This document shows positions 26,602 to 35,330 of a stretch of DNA of 64,000 bases, in pieces; position 1 is the stretch's first letter, and every line of letters starts with the position of its first letter. Origin of the DNA: Litorimonas sp965205225. Its GTDB lineage: Bacteria > Pseudomonadota > Alphaproteobacteria > Caulobacterales > Maricaulaceae. The notes below the pieces were generated by a model. The model did not search any database. It was given only the letters and a program-made list of their open reading frames with translations, and was not told the DNA's origin. The stretch covers positions 868,001 to 932,000 of the forward strand of contig CBDBFZ010000002.1 of NCBI GenBank assembly GCA_965205225.1, read 5' to 3'. Both the position numbers and the translations under genes were made by a program.

Positions 26602-27274
26602 TACCGATTGAGACCTCAGTTGAATTCCCCGCCGATACCGAAAAGTTGGAGCTACCCTGCCAGCCGCGCGCCCTCGCCCTTGCGATAGCCGTTCAGCTCT
26701 TCCGCGATCAGGAAGGCCAGTTCGAGCGCCTGGTCGGCATTGAGGCGCGGATCGCAATGGGTGTGGTAGCGCGACGACAGATCCTCTTCACGCACGACGT
26801 GGGCGGATCCGCCTATACATTCCGTGACGTTCTGGCCGGTCATCTCGAAATGGACGCCGCCCGGCCAGCAGCCTTCGCTATGCAGAACCTGCATGAAGGC
26901 GCAGACTTCACTCATGATATGATCGACCGGGCGTGTTTTGTAGCCACTTTTCGTCTTGATCGTATTGCCGTGCATCGGGTCACAGGACCAGACGACATGT
27001 TTCCCGGCTGATTTGATCACGCGGGCCAAGGTCGGTAGACCTTTGGCGACCTTGTCATGGCCATAGCGCGCAATCAGGGTCAGCCGTCCGGGCTCATTAT
27101 CAGGGTTCAGAACATCAGTCAGACGAAGTAATTCATCCGTATCCAGCCCTTCACTGATTTTCATTGCGATCGGGTTTTCAATGCCGCGGAAAAATTCGAC
27201 ATGCGCATGATCGAGCGGGCGCGTGCGGTTCCCGATCCATAGCATATGCGCCGACGTGTCATACCAGCGGCCCG
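26602..27274 (-). repeat. 673-bp direct repeat, copy B, within the intact DAHP synthase gene
   Basis: This is the partner of 23173-23845. Here the segment is the natural 3' part of the complete gene and its first 50 bases of downstream sequence. Recombination between the copies would remove a 3429-bp circle carrying the controller, nuclease and methyltransferase genes and leave the synthase intact. Confidence 0.95.
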
Positions 27275-28031
27275 TCGTACTATCGATCCGGGTCATCGCC
27301 TCTTCATACCCAAGCAGCAGTCCTTCATGCGACGTATAGTAATCTGTCGAAGCCATTTGCGGCGTCGATTGCGGAGTCACGCCGCACGCTTCCATGAAGT
27401 CCAGCGCATCGTTGATCGTATTACACAGATCTTCGTAGCGTTGGCTGACCGCCGTGTCCGACACGAAGCCGAGCGTCCATTTATGGATATTGCGCAGATC
27501 GGCGTAGCCGCCTGTCGAGAAGGCGCGGAGCAGGTTCAGGGTTGCAGCCGACTGACCATAGGCTTTGAGCAGGCGTTCCGGATCAGGCGTGCGGGTCACC
27601 GGGTCGAATTCCATGCCGTTGATATTATCGCCGCGATAGCTTGGCAGCATAATACCGTCGCGCACCTCCACGGGGGAGCTGCGGGGTTTGCCGAACTGCC
27701 CGGCAATACGTCCGACTTTCACGACGGGCTGCCCGCCGCCATAGGTCAGGACAACCGCCATCTGCATCATCACGCGGAACATATCGCGCAGATTATCGGG
27801 GTGGAATTCCTTGAAGCTTTCGGCGCAATCACCGCCCTGGAGCAGGAACGCCTTGCCCATCGCCACATCTGCGAGCCGTGCTTTCAGACGCCGGGCCTCA
27901 CCGGCAAAAACGAGGGGGGGATAACCGCGCAGCGTCGTTTCGACAGCGTCGAGCGCATCGACATCCGGATAATCGGTCGGGATATGCAAGGCGGGTTTTG
28001 TGCGCCAGCTGGACGGGGTCCATTTTTGCAT
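26652..28031 (-). CDS. Class II 3-deoxy-7-phosphoheptulonate (DAHP) synthase
   Basis: It condenses phosphoenolpyruvate with erythrose 4-phosphate, the committed step of the shikimate pathway. The 459-residue plant-type (AroA-II) enzyme shows FLLQGGDCAESF, GGQPVVKVGRIAGQFGKPRS, WIGNRTRPLDHAHVEF, VVWSCDPMHGNTI and FEMTGQNVTECIGG, with the usual metal and substrate residues (Cys in GGDCAE, His in PMHGN, the Glu of FEMTGQNVTE). I start at MQKWTPSSWRTKP, the conserved family N-terminus, ten codons inside the longest frame. The 3' half is duplicated 3.4 kb away. Confidence 0.96.
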   Translation of the reverse strand: MQKWTPSSWRTKPALHIPTDYPDVDALDAVETTLRGYPPLVFAGEARRLKARLADVAMGKAFLLQGGDCAESFKEFHPDNLRDMFRVMMQMAVVLTYGGGQPVVKVGRIAGQFGKPRSSPVEVRDGIMLPSYRGDNINGMEFDPVTRTPDPERLLKAYGQSAATLNLLRAFSTGGYADLRNIHKWTLGFVSDTAVSQRYEDLCNTINDALDFMEACGVTPQSTPQMASTDYYTSHEGLLLGYEEAMTRIDSTTGRWYDTSAHMLWIGNRTRPLDHAHVEFFRGIENPIAMKISEGLDTDELLRLTDVLNPDNEPGRLTLIARYGHDKVAKGLPTLARVIKSAGKHVVWSCDPMHGNTIKTKSGYKTRPVDHIMSEVCAFMQVLHSEGCWPGGVHFEMTGQNVTECIGGSAHVVREEDLSSRYHTHCDPRLNADQALELAFLIAEELNGYRKGEGARLAG

Positions 28032-28147
28032 GATGCGATGTCCTGTGTTAATCCGGCGCACCCATTTGCCGCACCGGCACGGGTCTCTAGCAAGATATTG
28101 CGCGGATCGGAACCCGTCACGCGCGTGGATCGCAGATGCGGCCCAGA

Positions 28148-29293
28148 TTATGGCGTTTTGGGAGTTACCGGCAGAAACGGCCTCGCCTTGCGCGCGGCCT
28201 GACGTTCCGCTGTTGCAAACAGAACCGCATCCGGTTCGTAGGACAGGACTTCGTCCAGATCGACATCGAAGAAATGAGCGCCGTGATGAATGCGTACTAT
28301 CTCGGAATAGCTGCGACGAAGATGGCCCAGCATGGAATCCCCGAAACTATCGCCGACGATGACCAGCCGCCCTTCGGAAGCATCTTCGGTGCCGAGGATC
28401 ATCAAGGTTACCACACGGCCGCGAACAGGTGTGCCCTTTTCGTCCCGGTGCATCACCGTGCGGATCTTCGGCCTGGACGGCGGATATTTGATCATTGTAT
28501 AGGGCGGTTCCTGGGTCGTCTCGAATCCCGCCATCGCGTCGAGATCGTAAACCCGGCTCGCGCGCTGCTCGACGGCTGGCTCCGGTATGTATATCAGGCG
28601 CTCCTGGTTCGGATCCAGTTTCTTCAGGATTTCGAGCGCCAGATCATAGGTACCTGCCGCCGTCCAATGTGTATCGCGCAGGAAAAACACCAGATGCCCG
28701 CGATCCTTGGCCGACATGACAAGCGGTTCTGCATCGATCAATCCCGTTCCATAAATATCGGGATGTGCATAGACGGCTGAGCGAAACCGCCGCGGCGACT
28801 CTGTCCAGTCGTCGGGCAGCTTTTCTGGGTAAGCGCGCGCTTTGTCGATCGCAATGAAGCCCGCAAACGGAATGTTCTGCGCCGCCAGAGCCTCATTCAC
28901 TTCCGTGAGGGAGGCAATCCAGTCATCAACCTGCGTCTCATCCCACAACCCATTGCCTTCAAACTCGTCGCGATATTCGTTCTGGCCAAGGAACAGCCAT
29001 CCATCCTTGCCGTAAGCGACATTTTCCGGATTCTCGCCCAGATTGTCGCGGATTTTACGGGCCACACGGATCAAGGTCATACGGAAGGCGAAATGATCCT
29101 CCAGATAATCATCCAGAGCCGTTGTGTAGGCGCGGGCATCGCCTTCATAAGCTGGCAGAGCGGCCAGCCGCCGCTTTTCCGTAACGCTTGTGCCGTCGAG
29201 CCCGCGAAACAGATTGACCGTATAACCCACTGACGGGACTAGGAAGGCTAGGATTAGGCCTGAGACGGCGATATTTCGGATCAGATCGGACAT
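28148..29293 (-). CDS. AlgJ/AlgX-like polysaccharide O-acetyltransferase (SGNH fold)
   Basis: The ~381-residue protein has a single N-terminal membrane anchor (IAVSGLILAFLVPSVGY), then an extracytoplasmic domain typical of alginate-type acetyltransferases. This includes DGWLFLGQNEY, FFLRDTHWTAAG (the DTHW catalytic block) and VIVGDSFGDSMLGHL (the GDSF serine block). It follows the MBOAT gene with one base between stop and start, so the two are coupled. In the known alginate and cell-wall systems, the MBOAT protein passes acetyl groups across the membrane and this partner transfers them to a polymer. The polymer here is unknown. The ATG at 29293 is used because the longer frame runs antisense into nothing conserved. 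Confidence 0.85.
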   Translation of the reverse strand: MSDLIRNIAVSGLILAFLVPSVGYTVNLFRGLDGTSVTEKRRLAALPAYEGDARAYTTALDDYLEDHFAFRMTLIRVARKIRDNLGENPENVAYGKDGWLFLGQNEYRDEFEGNGLWDETQVDDWIASLTEVNEALAAQNIPFAGFIAIDKARAYPEKLPDDWTESPRRFRSAVYAHPDIYGTGLIDAEPLVMSAKDRGHLVFFLRDTHWTAAGTYDLALEILKKLDPNQERLIYIPEPAVEQRASRVYDLDAMAGFETTQEPPYTMIKYPPSRPKIRTVMHRDEKGTPVRGRVVTLMILGTEDASEGRLVIVGDSFGDSMLGHLRRSYSEIVRIHHGAHFFDVDLDEVLSYEPDAVLFATAERQAARKARPFLPVTPKTP

Positions 29294-29294
29294 G

Positions 29295-30671
29295 TCAGAA
29301 CCGGAAATAGAGGAAAGGTTGGTGCGTCGTCGAGGCCACAGCTGCAAAACAGACAATGGTGAGCACCCCAATCATGGCCCAGCTGGTCGCTTTGCCGACA
29401 GGCGCTGGCACCGGGATACGCTCCCCCACACGCTTCCAGCCGTCCCACGCTAACAAGACCCCAATACACATCGCATAGGCCGCAGTGGGCGGCACCTCGA
29501 TGGTCGTCCCCCCTTGGTCGCCCGGAATGAGTGCAGCCCAATAGGCGAGTGCATGGCCGAGACTATCCGCTCGAAACAGGACCCAACCCAGCGCCACAAA
29601 CAGCACAGTATAGGCAACACCGACGATCCGCGGCAGTTTAGGAAAACCGCGTTGCGCGCCCACGCGTTCCGCAATCAGGAACGCGCCGTGCCACAGCCCC
29701 CAGAACAGAAACGTCCAGGCCGCACCATGCCACAGTCCGCAGAGAACAAAGACGATAAGCAGATTTCGGTAAGTGGTTTTCGCGCCGTCCCGGGATCCGC
29801 CCAGCGGGATATAGAGATAATCCCGGAACCAGCGCGACAGAGTCATATGCCAGCGCCGCCAGAATTCGCGAAAACTCGCCGCGCTGTAAGGATGTTCGAA
29901 ATTTCGAGGCAGCTCGAATCCAAAAATCCGTCCCAGACCGATGGCCATGTTGGAATAACCGGCAAAGTCGTAGTAGATCTGCAGCGTGAATGCTGCGAGA
30001 CCGTACCAGGCAGCACTGGGGCCCAACGTTGCCGCTTCGGAGTCAAATGCGGCATCCGCGACCTTGGCTACCATATCGGCGATCAGAACCTTCTGAGCAA
30101 GCCCCAGCATGAACAGACGCGCCCCATCGCAGAACTGATCCCATGTTTCCTGACGGGCCAAGATCTGTTCGCGGATCTCGTCCCAACGGACAATCGGCCC
30201 GGCGATCAGCTGCGGAAACATGCTGATATAGAGTCCGGTGCGAAGCGGGCTGGCCGCAGGTTGGGAACTTCTCGACACATCGATCAGCAAGCTCATCGCC
30301 TGAAATGTGAAGAAAGAAATGCCCAGCGGCAGACGCGGCGTTTCAAGGTGCATCAGTCCGATTGTCTCGGTAATAAGACCCAGATATTTAAAGATAATCA
30401 GCAGTGCGAGATTAGCCGTCAGCCCAATGACCAGCCACCGCCGACGCTTTGACTGCTCATACATATTCCGAACGATCTGGTGCGAGAATTTATGGTTCAT
30501 CATAATCGAGATGAGCAACAAGGCCAGCCCGGTCCCCTCGCCCCAGGCATAGAAGAACAGGCTCGCGACCAGCAGTAGCACATTTCGCGCTGACCGCCCG
30601 CGCAGCACAAAGTAGAGCGCTACAAACGCAGGCAGATAGAAGAACAAAAAGGTGACGGACGCGAAATTCAT
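29295..30671 (-). CDS. MBOAT-family membrane O-acyltransferase (AlgI-like)
   Basis: The 458-residue integral membrane protein has about ten hydrophobic segments. The MBOAT signature blocks are present: RRWHMTLSRWFRDYLYIPLGGSR and the catalytic-histidine segment CGLWHGAAWTFLFWGLWHG. It starts MNFASVTFLFFYLPAF, the usual AlgI-like beginning. It forms a two-gene operon with the AlgJ/AlgX-like protein. No polysaccharide synthase is present in the window, so the acceptor is not evident. Confidence 0.93.
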   Translation of the reverse strand: MNFASVTFLFFYLPAFVALYFVLRGRSARNVLLLVASLFFYAWGEGTGLALLLISIMMNHKFSHQIVRNMYEQSKRRRWLVIGLTANLALLIIFKYLGLITETIGLMHLETPRLPLGISFFTFQAMSLLIDVSRSSQPAASPLRTGLYISMFPQLIAGPIVRWDEIREQILARQETWDQFCDGARLFMLGLAQKVLIADMVAKVADAAFDSEAATLGPSAAWYGLAAFTLQIYYDFAGYSNMAIGLGRIFGFELPRNFEHPYSAASFREFWRRWHMTLSRWFRDYLYIPLGGSRDGAKTTYRNLLIVFVLCGLWHGAAWTFLFWGLWHGAFLIAERVGAQRGFPKLPRIVGVAYTVLFVALGWVLFRADSLGHALAYWAALIPGDQGGTTIEVPPTAAYAMCIGVLLAWDGWKRVGERIPVPAPVGKATSWAMIGVLTIVCFAAVASTTHQPFLYFRF

Positions 30672-30794
30672 GGAATTGATCGCGCCTTAGCAGGCGCGGC
30701 GTTGTGAACAAGCCTCCACATGACAGGAACGCGGCTCAAGAGGCTTTTTCGCACGACACCGCAACCGTTGGCAGGGAACGACCGTGACCAAGCT

Positions 30795-31143
30795 ATGACC
30801 GACACCATCCCGCTCTCCACATGGCTGATTTTCTATGCGGCTACCCTGTTCGTATTCTTGACCATTGACCTGATCTGGCTCGGATTGGTGGCGAAGCCCT
30901 TCTATGCGGTTCAACTGGGTAGGCTGATGGCAGAAAATATTCGTTGGGGTGTCGCCGTTGGCTTCTTACGCGCTCTATATTGTCGGGATTCTGATCTTCG
31001 CAAGCCAGCATGGCCTGCCCGGCAGCAGCCTTGGCAAAGCAGTCCTCTATGGGGCGTTATTCGGCTTCTTTTGCTACGCGACTTATGACCTGACCATTCG
31101 CGCCTCTCCTTCAGCCAGATCCATTCAGTCAGATCTATGCTGA
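30795..31143 (+). pseudogene. DUF2177-family membrane protein, frameshifted and truncated
   Basis: The first part, STWLIFYAATLFVFLTIDLIWLGLVAKPFYAVQLGRLM, is typical of DUF2177 small membrane proteins. Near 30945 the frame shifts, and the second part continues ALYIVGILIFASQHG and YGALFGFFCYATYDLTI. The C-terminal helix that normally follows YATYDLTN is missing, replaced by IS481 sequence. The gene is therefore broken twice. Confidence 0.75.
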
Positions 31144-31557
31144 TGAAAAAGCGCTCCGTGCTATTGTCCACCTCAGGGCCGCCGTCGCCTGGTACAAGCC
31201 TGGTACAAGCGGCTCGGTGTGAAAGTGACCCGTGTCATGATCGATAATGGCAGCTGCTATATCTCGAAAGCCTTTGCCGCTGCTTGTCGCAACCTTGACC
31301 TGAAACATATCCGCACACGGCCCTATACACTCAGGACCAATGGCAAATTGAGCGCTTCATCTAGACCGCCCTGCCAGACCGCCCCGGGCGAATGGGCCTA
31401 TGCCCGCAGCTACGCCACATCGCACAAGCGCGCTAAAGCCTTGCCAGGATGGAGCCACATATATAACGGGCATCGACCGCACGGGGGAGTAAGGGATAAA
31501 ACACCTATCAGCAGACTGAAACTGGATCGGAACAACCTATTGAGGCACCACAGCTAG
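31144..31557 (+). pseudogene. IS481-family transposase C-terminal remnant
   Basis: The readable frame WYKRLGVKVTRVMIDNGSCYISKAFA, then DLKHIRTRPYTLRTNGK, EWAYARSYATSHKRA and HRPHGG...TPISRL is the C-terminal half of the IS481 integrase core. A short out-of-phase stretch (about 31345-31385) replaces the region holding the catalytic Glu. The 5' half is absent. The fragment fuses the end of the DUF2177 gene to the end of the next pseudogene. Confidence 0.8.
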
Positions 31558-32121
31558 ACGAGGATCTTGCCATCACACAAATCGCGTTATTTTCGGCTAG
31601 CGCGTCCCGCATCGACGAGAGCAGACCACTCGCCAGAAATGCATAATCATCGCCCGGAGTCAGGTTCTCAAATGGCAGAACAGCGATAGTCCGCAAGGCT
31701 TCTGAATCGGACTGTTCAGTCGCTGCTTCTTGAATAGTTGAAGCCGCCCTGGATCTATCGTTCTGGCGTTGGGCCTCTGACGTAATAATGCGCCATGCGA
31801 TCAGACCGACAATAATAATCGTCGGGCTGATCAGCGCGATTCCCAGCTTTCGTCCCGTGCGGCGGGCTCCAGCCTCCGACGGTCGCCGACCTCAGTTAGT
31901 TCCAAGCCTTCGGGCGTGAGCTCAAACGCCCACTCCAAGATTAGAGCAATCGGAAATCCGAGCAGAACCAGAGTTGTCAAAAGACGGCCGAACCAACCGA
32001 GCAGGTTCAGAGATATTTCGAATGCCATGCCGAACTGAATGATCAGTCAGCTTAATGCTCCATAGGCACCAGAAACTCTGAAAATGTTTCGGCGGCGAAG
32101 CTCGTCGAATATTTTCTGCAT
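31558..32121 (-). pseudogene. TolB-like/adenylate-cyclase-type membrane regulator, N-terminal remnant
   Basis: From an ATG at 32121 with GAGAGGAC upstream, the frame reads MQKIFDELRRRNIFRVSGAY, meets TGA where a conserved Trp is expected (32049 area), and continues in frame GMAFEISLNLLGWFGR and LVLLGFPIALILEWAFELTP. It then shifts frame near 31855 and continues IALISPTIIIVGLIAW and AVLPFENLTPGDDYAF. These are the leader, membrane segment and start of the periplasmic-type FENLT domain of a common alphaproteobacterial regulator family. The IS481 fragment removes the rest. There are three independent lesions. Confidence 0.7.
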
Positions 32122-32240
32122 CCCGTCCTCTCGCGCCGTCTCATCCGCAGAGAGTGAAACTCCATCTCATCTCTAATCACATTTGCCGAACAGGCCAGAA
32201 AAATCCCGTTTTTATAAGCTTACTCGGTCAAATCCTCATT

Positions 32241-34055
32241 TCATGCATCGCCTTTTCCGGCCGCCATCGGCGCCATCCCTGCATCGACCAAGCCGTACGG
32301 CTTGCGTATACCGGGGATGCGGATATCTCCGACAAGGTCCTGAACATCCTGCGGCGGTGCAGCCGTCATCAGGGATATGACGACACCGATGACGACAGCT
32401 AACCACATGAAGACAAAGCCAATCCCTTCAGGCGAGACACCAAATAGCCACAGATCCGGGTTTTCGTTCACGAACTTGAAATAGTAGATGTAGCCGAAGG
32501 TCGTGATCAGACCGGCCAGCATCGCACTGATCGCTCCCTCTTTGTTCATACGTTTCCAGAAGATACCCAGGAAAATCACTGGAAAAAGCGACGCCGCCGC
32601 TAACCCGAACGCGAAGGCAACGACTTGGGCCACAAAAGGCAAGGATGTTGCGAATATACCGAGCAAACCTGCTGTGATCACCACTGCGGCGGCGGCCAGT
32701 CGCGCCGCCAGCATTTCCTGCTTTTCAGTCATATCCGGCGTGAAAGTTCGTTTCAGCAGATCGTGGGACACGGCTGAACTGATGACCATGAGAAGCCCTG
32801 CGGCTGTCGACAAAGCGGCCGCCAGACCCCCTGCAACCACCAGCCCGATGACCCAGCTCGGAAGCTGCGCGATCTGAGGGTTGGCGAGTACGAAAATATC
32901 GTGGTTCGGATCGACCTCATTGGCAATCCCGTCCGGGGCGTTAGGACCGCGATACTGCATGATACCGTCGCCGTTCAGATCGTCATATTTCAGCAGCCCC
33001 GTCGCTTCCCAATCCTTATACCATTCGGGCACGGGCTTACCCCCGTTAGCCACAATCTCTGCGGCGCGGTCTTCGTAATTTTCCGTATCGGCAATGTAGG
33101 TCGCCTCGTTGACCGTCTCGATGAAGTTAAAGCGGGCGAAGGCCCCGACGGCCGGGGCGATCGTGTAGAGCGCTGCAATGAACAATAGCGCCCAGCCGGC
33201 CGATTTCCGGGCTGCCCGTGCGTTGTCCACCGTGAAAAAGCGGATGATCACATGCGGTAAGCCGGCCGTTCCAAACATCAAAGCTGCCGTAATACAGAAA
33301 ATGTCCGTCATCGATTTATCGGTCGACGTATATTCGCGAAACCCCAGATCAGTGACGACTGTGTTGAGCTTCTCAAGCATAGAGATGTCAATCCCTGCCA
33401 CGTTGCCGATGAAACCCAGTTGCGGGATCGGATTGCCGGTAATGGTCAGGCTGATGAAGATAGCCGGCACGGTATAGGCGAAGATCAGCACCACATATTG
33501 CGCCACCTGCGTATAGGTAATCCCCTTCATCCCGCCGAGCACAGCGTAGAAGAAGACGATCCCCATCCCGATCAGAATGCCGACATTGAACGGCACACCC
33601 AGAAAGCCGGAGAAGGCCACACCAACGCCTTTCATCTGCCCGGCAATATAGGTGAATGATACAAACAGAGCACAGACAACCGCAATGACCCGCGCGACCT
33701 TGGAATAATAACGATCCCCAACGAAATCCGGGACGGTGAACTTTCCGAACTCCCGCAGGAATGGGGCAAGTAGGAGCGCCAGCAGGACGTATCCGCCGGT
33801 CCAGCCCATCAGATAGACAGAGCCGCCATAGCCGAGAAAAGCGATTAACCCGGCCATGGACAAGAAGGAGGCGGCGCTCATCCAGTCAGCAGCGGTCGCC
33901 ATCCCATTGACCATCGGGGGAACATCATGCCCTGCAACGTAGAATTCCTCGGTTGAGCCAGCCCGGGACCAGATCGCGATCCCGACATAGGCCCCAAAGG
34001 TCAAGACCACGAAAAAATAGGTCCAGAAAGTCTGATCCCCGAATGTAATACTCAT
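32241..34055 (-). CDS. Sodium:solute symporter (SSS family, acetate/monocarboxylate type)
   Basis: The 604-residue protein has about 13-14 membrane segments. SSS family blocks include DVPPMVNGMATAADWMSAASF, FYAVLGGMKGITYTQVAQY and the helix around AGGLAAALSTAAGLLMVISSA. Together with the small DUF4212 subunit encoded 4 bases upstream, it matches the two-component subgroup of probable acetate/monocarboxylate uptake symporters. A long loop between two membrane segments (about residues 315-400) carries DDLNGDGIMQY, which resembles an EF-hand calcium loop. Substrate cannot be fixed from sequence. Confidence 0.9.
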   Translation of the reverse strand: MSITFGDQTFWTYFFVVLTFGAYVGIAIWSRAGSTEEFYVAGHDVPPMVNGMATAADWMSAASFLSMAGLIAFLGYGGSVYLMGWTGGYVLLALLLAPFLREFGKFTVPDFVGDRYYSKVARVIAVVCALFVSFTYIAGQMKGVGVAFSGFLGVPFNVGILIGMGIVFFYAVLGGMKGITYTQVAQYVVLIFAYTVPAIFISLTITGNPIPQLGFIGNVAGIDISMLEKLNTVVTDLGFREYTSTDKSMTDIFCITAALMFGTAGLPHVIIRFFTVDNARAARKSAGWALLFIAALYTIAPAVGAFARFNFIETVNEATYIADTENYEDRAAEIVANGGKPVPEWYKDWEATGLLKYDDLNGDGIMQYRGPNAPDGIANEVDPNHDIFVLANPQIAQLPSWVIGLVVAGGLAAALSTAAGLLMVISSAVSHDLLKRTFTPDMTEKQEMLAARLAAAAVVITAGLLGIFATSLPFVAQVVAFAFGLAAASLFPVIFLGIFWKRMNKEGAISAMLAGLITTFGYIYYFKFVNENPDLWLFGVSPEGIGFVFMWLAVVIGVVISLMTAAPPQDVQDLVGDIRIPGIRKPYGLVDAGMAPMAAGKGDA

Positions 34056-34059
34056 GTCC

Positions 34060-34341
34060 TTAGCCCTTCAGCCCATAGCGGACTTCCAGCCGGGTCATGC
34101 TGACGCAGTAGACGACGATCAGGACAAGAAAGACATAGATCGATCCGTTCTGGGCAAACCAGAAACCTAGGGGTGCGCCGCCGATTGAGACCATGTCGAG
34201 CCACGGCCGAAGCAGGATACCCGCGCCAAATGAGACGGCGAACCATACGAACAACAAGCTGATGGTTAGTCGTTTTGTAGCCCGCCAGTAAGACTTTTTA
34301 TCGGCCTCGCTGGGTTCGGTTTTTTGCTCAAGCTTAGACAT
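34060..34341 (-). CDS. DUF4212 small membrane subunit of the symporter
   Basis: The 93-residue protein has two membrane segments (LTISLLFVWFAVSFGAGILL and IYVFLVLIVVYCVSM) and the family features WFA.NGSIYVF and the tail RLEVRYGL. It is the constant partner of this SSS subgroup and is translated just before the large subunit. Upstream of it, about 240 bases contain no gene. Confidence 0.9.
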   Translation of the reverse strand: MSKLEQKTEPSEADKKSYWRATKRLTISLLFVWFAVSFGAGILLRPWLDMVSIGGAPLGFWFAQNGSIYVFLVLIVVYCVSMTRLEVRYGLKG

Positions 34342-34580
34342 GATATATCCCCCTTTTCAGTCTTGCCCGGTTGCAGGACGGCAGGCCAGCTTTTTCAGGC
34401 GCATCATGCGTCTGAGGCGCGGAATTCTTCATCAAATCGACCCCCTCGCATCAAACATAAGGATCGATCCTCGTATTCACGACCCAGACATGCGTGTTTG
34501 TGTGAATGATTGCCGATCTGACGTTTTTTGATGAACACTGACGGGACGGCTCGCCCCCTTACCAGACATTCAACGACATA

Positions 34581-34832
34581 ATGTCGTCCATTGATACAGC
34601 AAAACTGCGCCGTAAATCGGAAGATGCCAAAGCCTTTTTCACCGCACGGGCATTACCTTCAATGTCTATGGCGAAAGAGGATACCGATGAGCGGTTGATC
34701 CCGTTCGACCTAGTCCCGTGGATCATTAGCGCATCGGAATGGCAAACGCTTAAACGCGGAATCGAACAATGCGTGAAGGCGCTCAATGCATTTCTCATGA
34801 CATTTATCACCTATCACCGCCAGGAGATCTGA
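34581..34832 (+). pseudogene. Circularly permuted ATP-grasp protein, N-terminal remnant
   Basis: The frame contains DERLIPFDLVPWIISASEWQ and IEQCVKALNAFL, the N-terminal hallmark of the circularly permuted ATP-grasp (DUF407-type) family. The expected preceding FHRTGITFNVYGE is present but in the neighbouring frame, and the following part (HDIYHRQEI-like) contains a small insertion. The gene then stops at an insertion-element end. Normally these proteins are about 470 residues long. The partner genes of that family (alpha-E, transglutaminase) are not present. Confidence 0.7.
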
Positions 34833-35000
34833 CCTGCCCCCATGAGGTGGTCCACCCGCTAAGTTAAAGCTTGGCGGTTATGGTTGCCCTTCTAGGCTAA
34901 CCGGAACGGAGTGTAGGCAGCCCGAGATAGCGCCTATCACGGGATGGTTTCTTGACATCAATGCCAACTGAAGCCACATTTCGGTAACGTAACCGGATGG
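34833..35000. mobile_element. Insertion-element terminal remnant
   Basis: It begins TGACCTGCCCCCATGAGGTG and continues GTCCACCCGCTAAGTTAAAG, a terminus shared in part with 22565 and 19897. About 130 further bases carry no recognisable transposase. The element end cuts the ATP-grasp gene. Confidence 0.5.
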
Positions 35001-35009
35001 AGGCGCGAG

Positions 35010-35330
35010 ATGGAACAGGCTAAAGAATCAAAACTGGCAAAAGTGCGAGTTGCGCGGCATCGTTCGAAAGCTACTGCCCAGGGTTTTAGGCGTGTTGAAG
35101 TTACGGTGTCAAACCGTGACGCCAGCTTGGTCAAAGCCATCGCAGGCGCGCTACGGCAAGGCGGCCAAGATGCGAAGCATATCCGCGAGTCTGTCCAGTC
35201 GCTGGTGGCAGCACCCAAAGCCCAAACCGGCGCTGAGCTTGTCGCGTTCTTCAGAAACTCGCCCCTCGTCGGTGCCGAGCTATCGCTAGAACGGGATCGC
35301 TCGACCGGGCGGACTGTCGACCTCGGTTAA
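35010..35330 (+). CDS. Antitoxin of a VapC/FitB-type toxin-antitoxin pair
   Basis: The 106-residue basic protein has a predicted DNA-binding N-terminal half (HRSKATAQGFRRVEVTVSNRDASLVK) and the conserved C-terminal segment ELVAFFRNSPLVGAELSLERD, seen in antitoxins next to PIN toxins. The ATG has GGAGG nine bases upstream. Its stop overlaps the toxin start by one base, so translation is coupled. It should bind and neutralise the toxin and repress the operon. Confidence 0.85.
   Translation: MEQAKESKLAKVRVARHRSKATAQGFRRVEVTVSNRDASLVKAIAGALRQGGQDAKHIRESVQSLVAAPKAQTGAELVAFFRNSPLVGAELSLERDRSTGRTVDLG

Noticed and set aside
26467..26757. Minus-strand frame of 96 codons next to the DAHP synthase end
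   Set aside because: It overlaps the synthase 3' end in another frame and is arginine-rich with no support.
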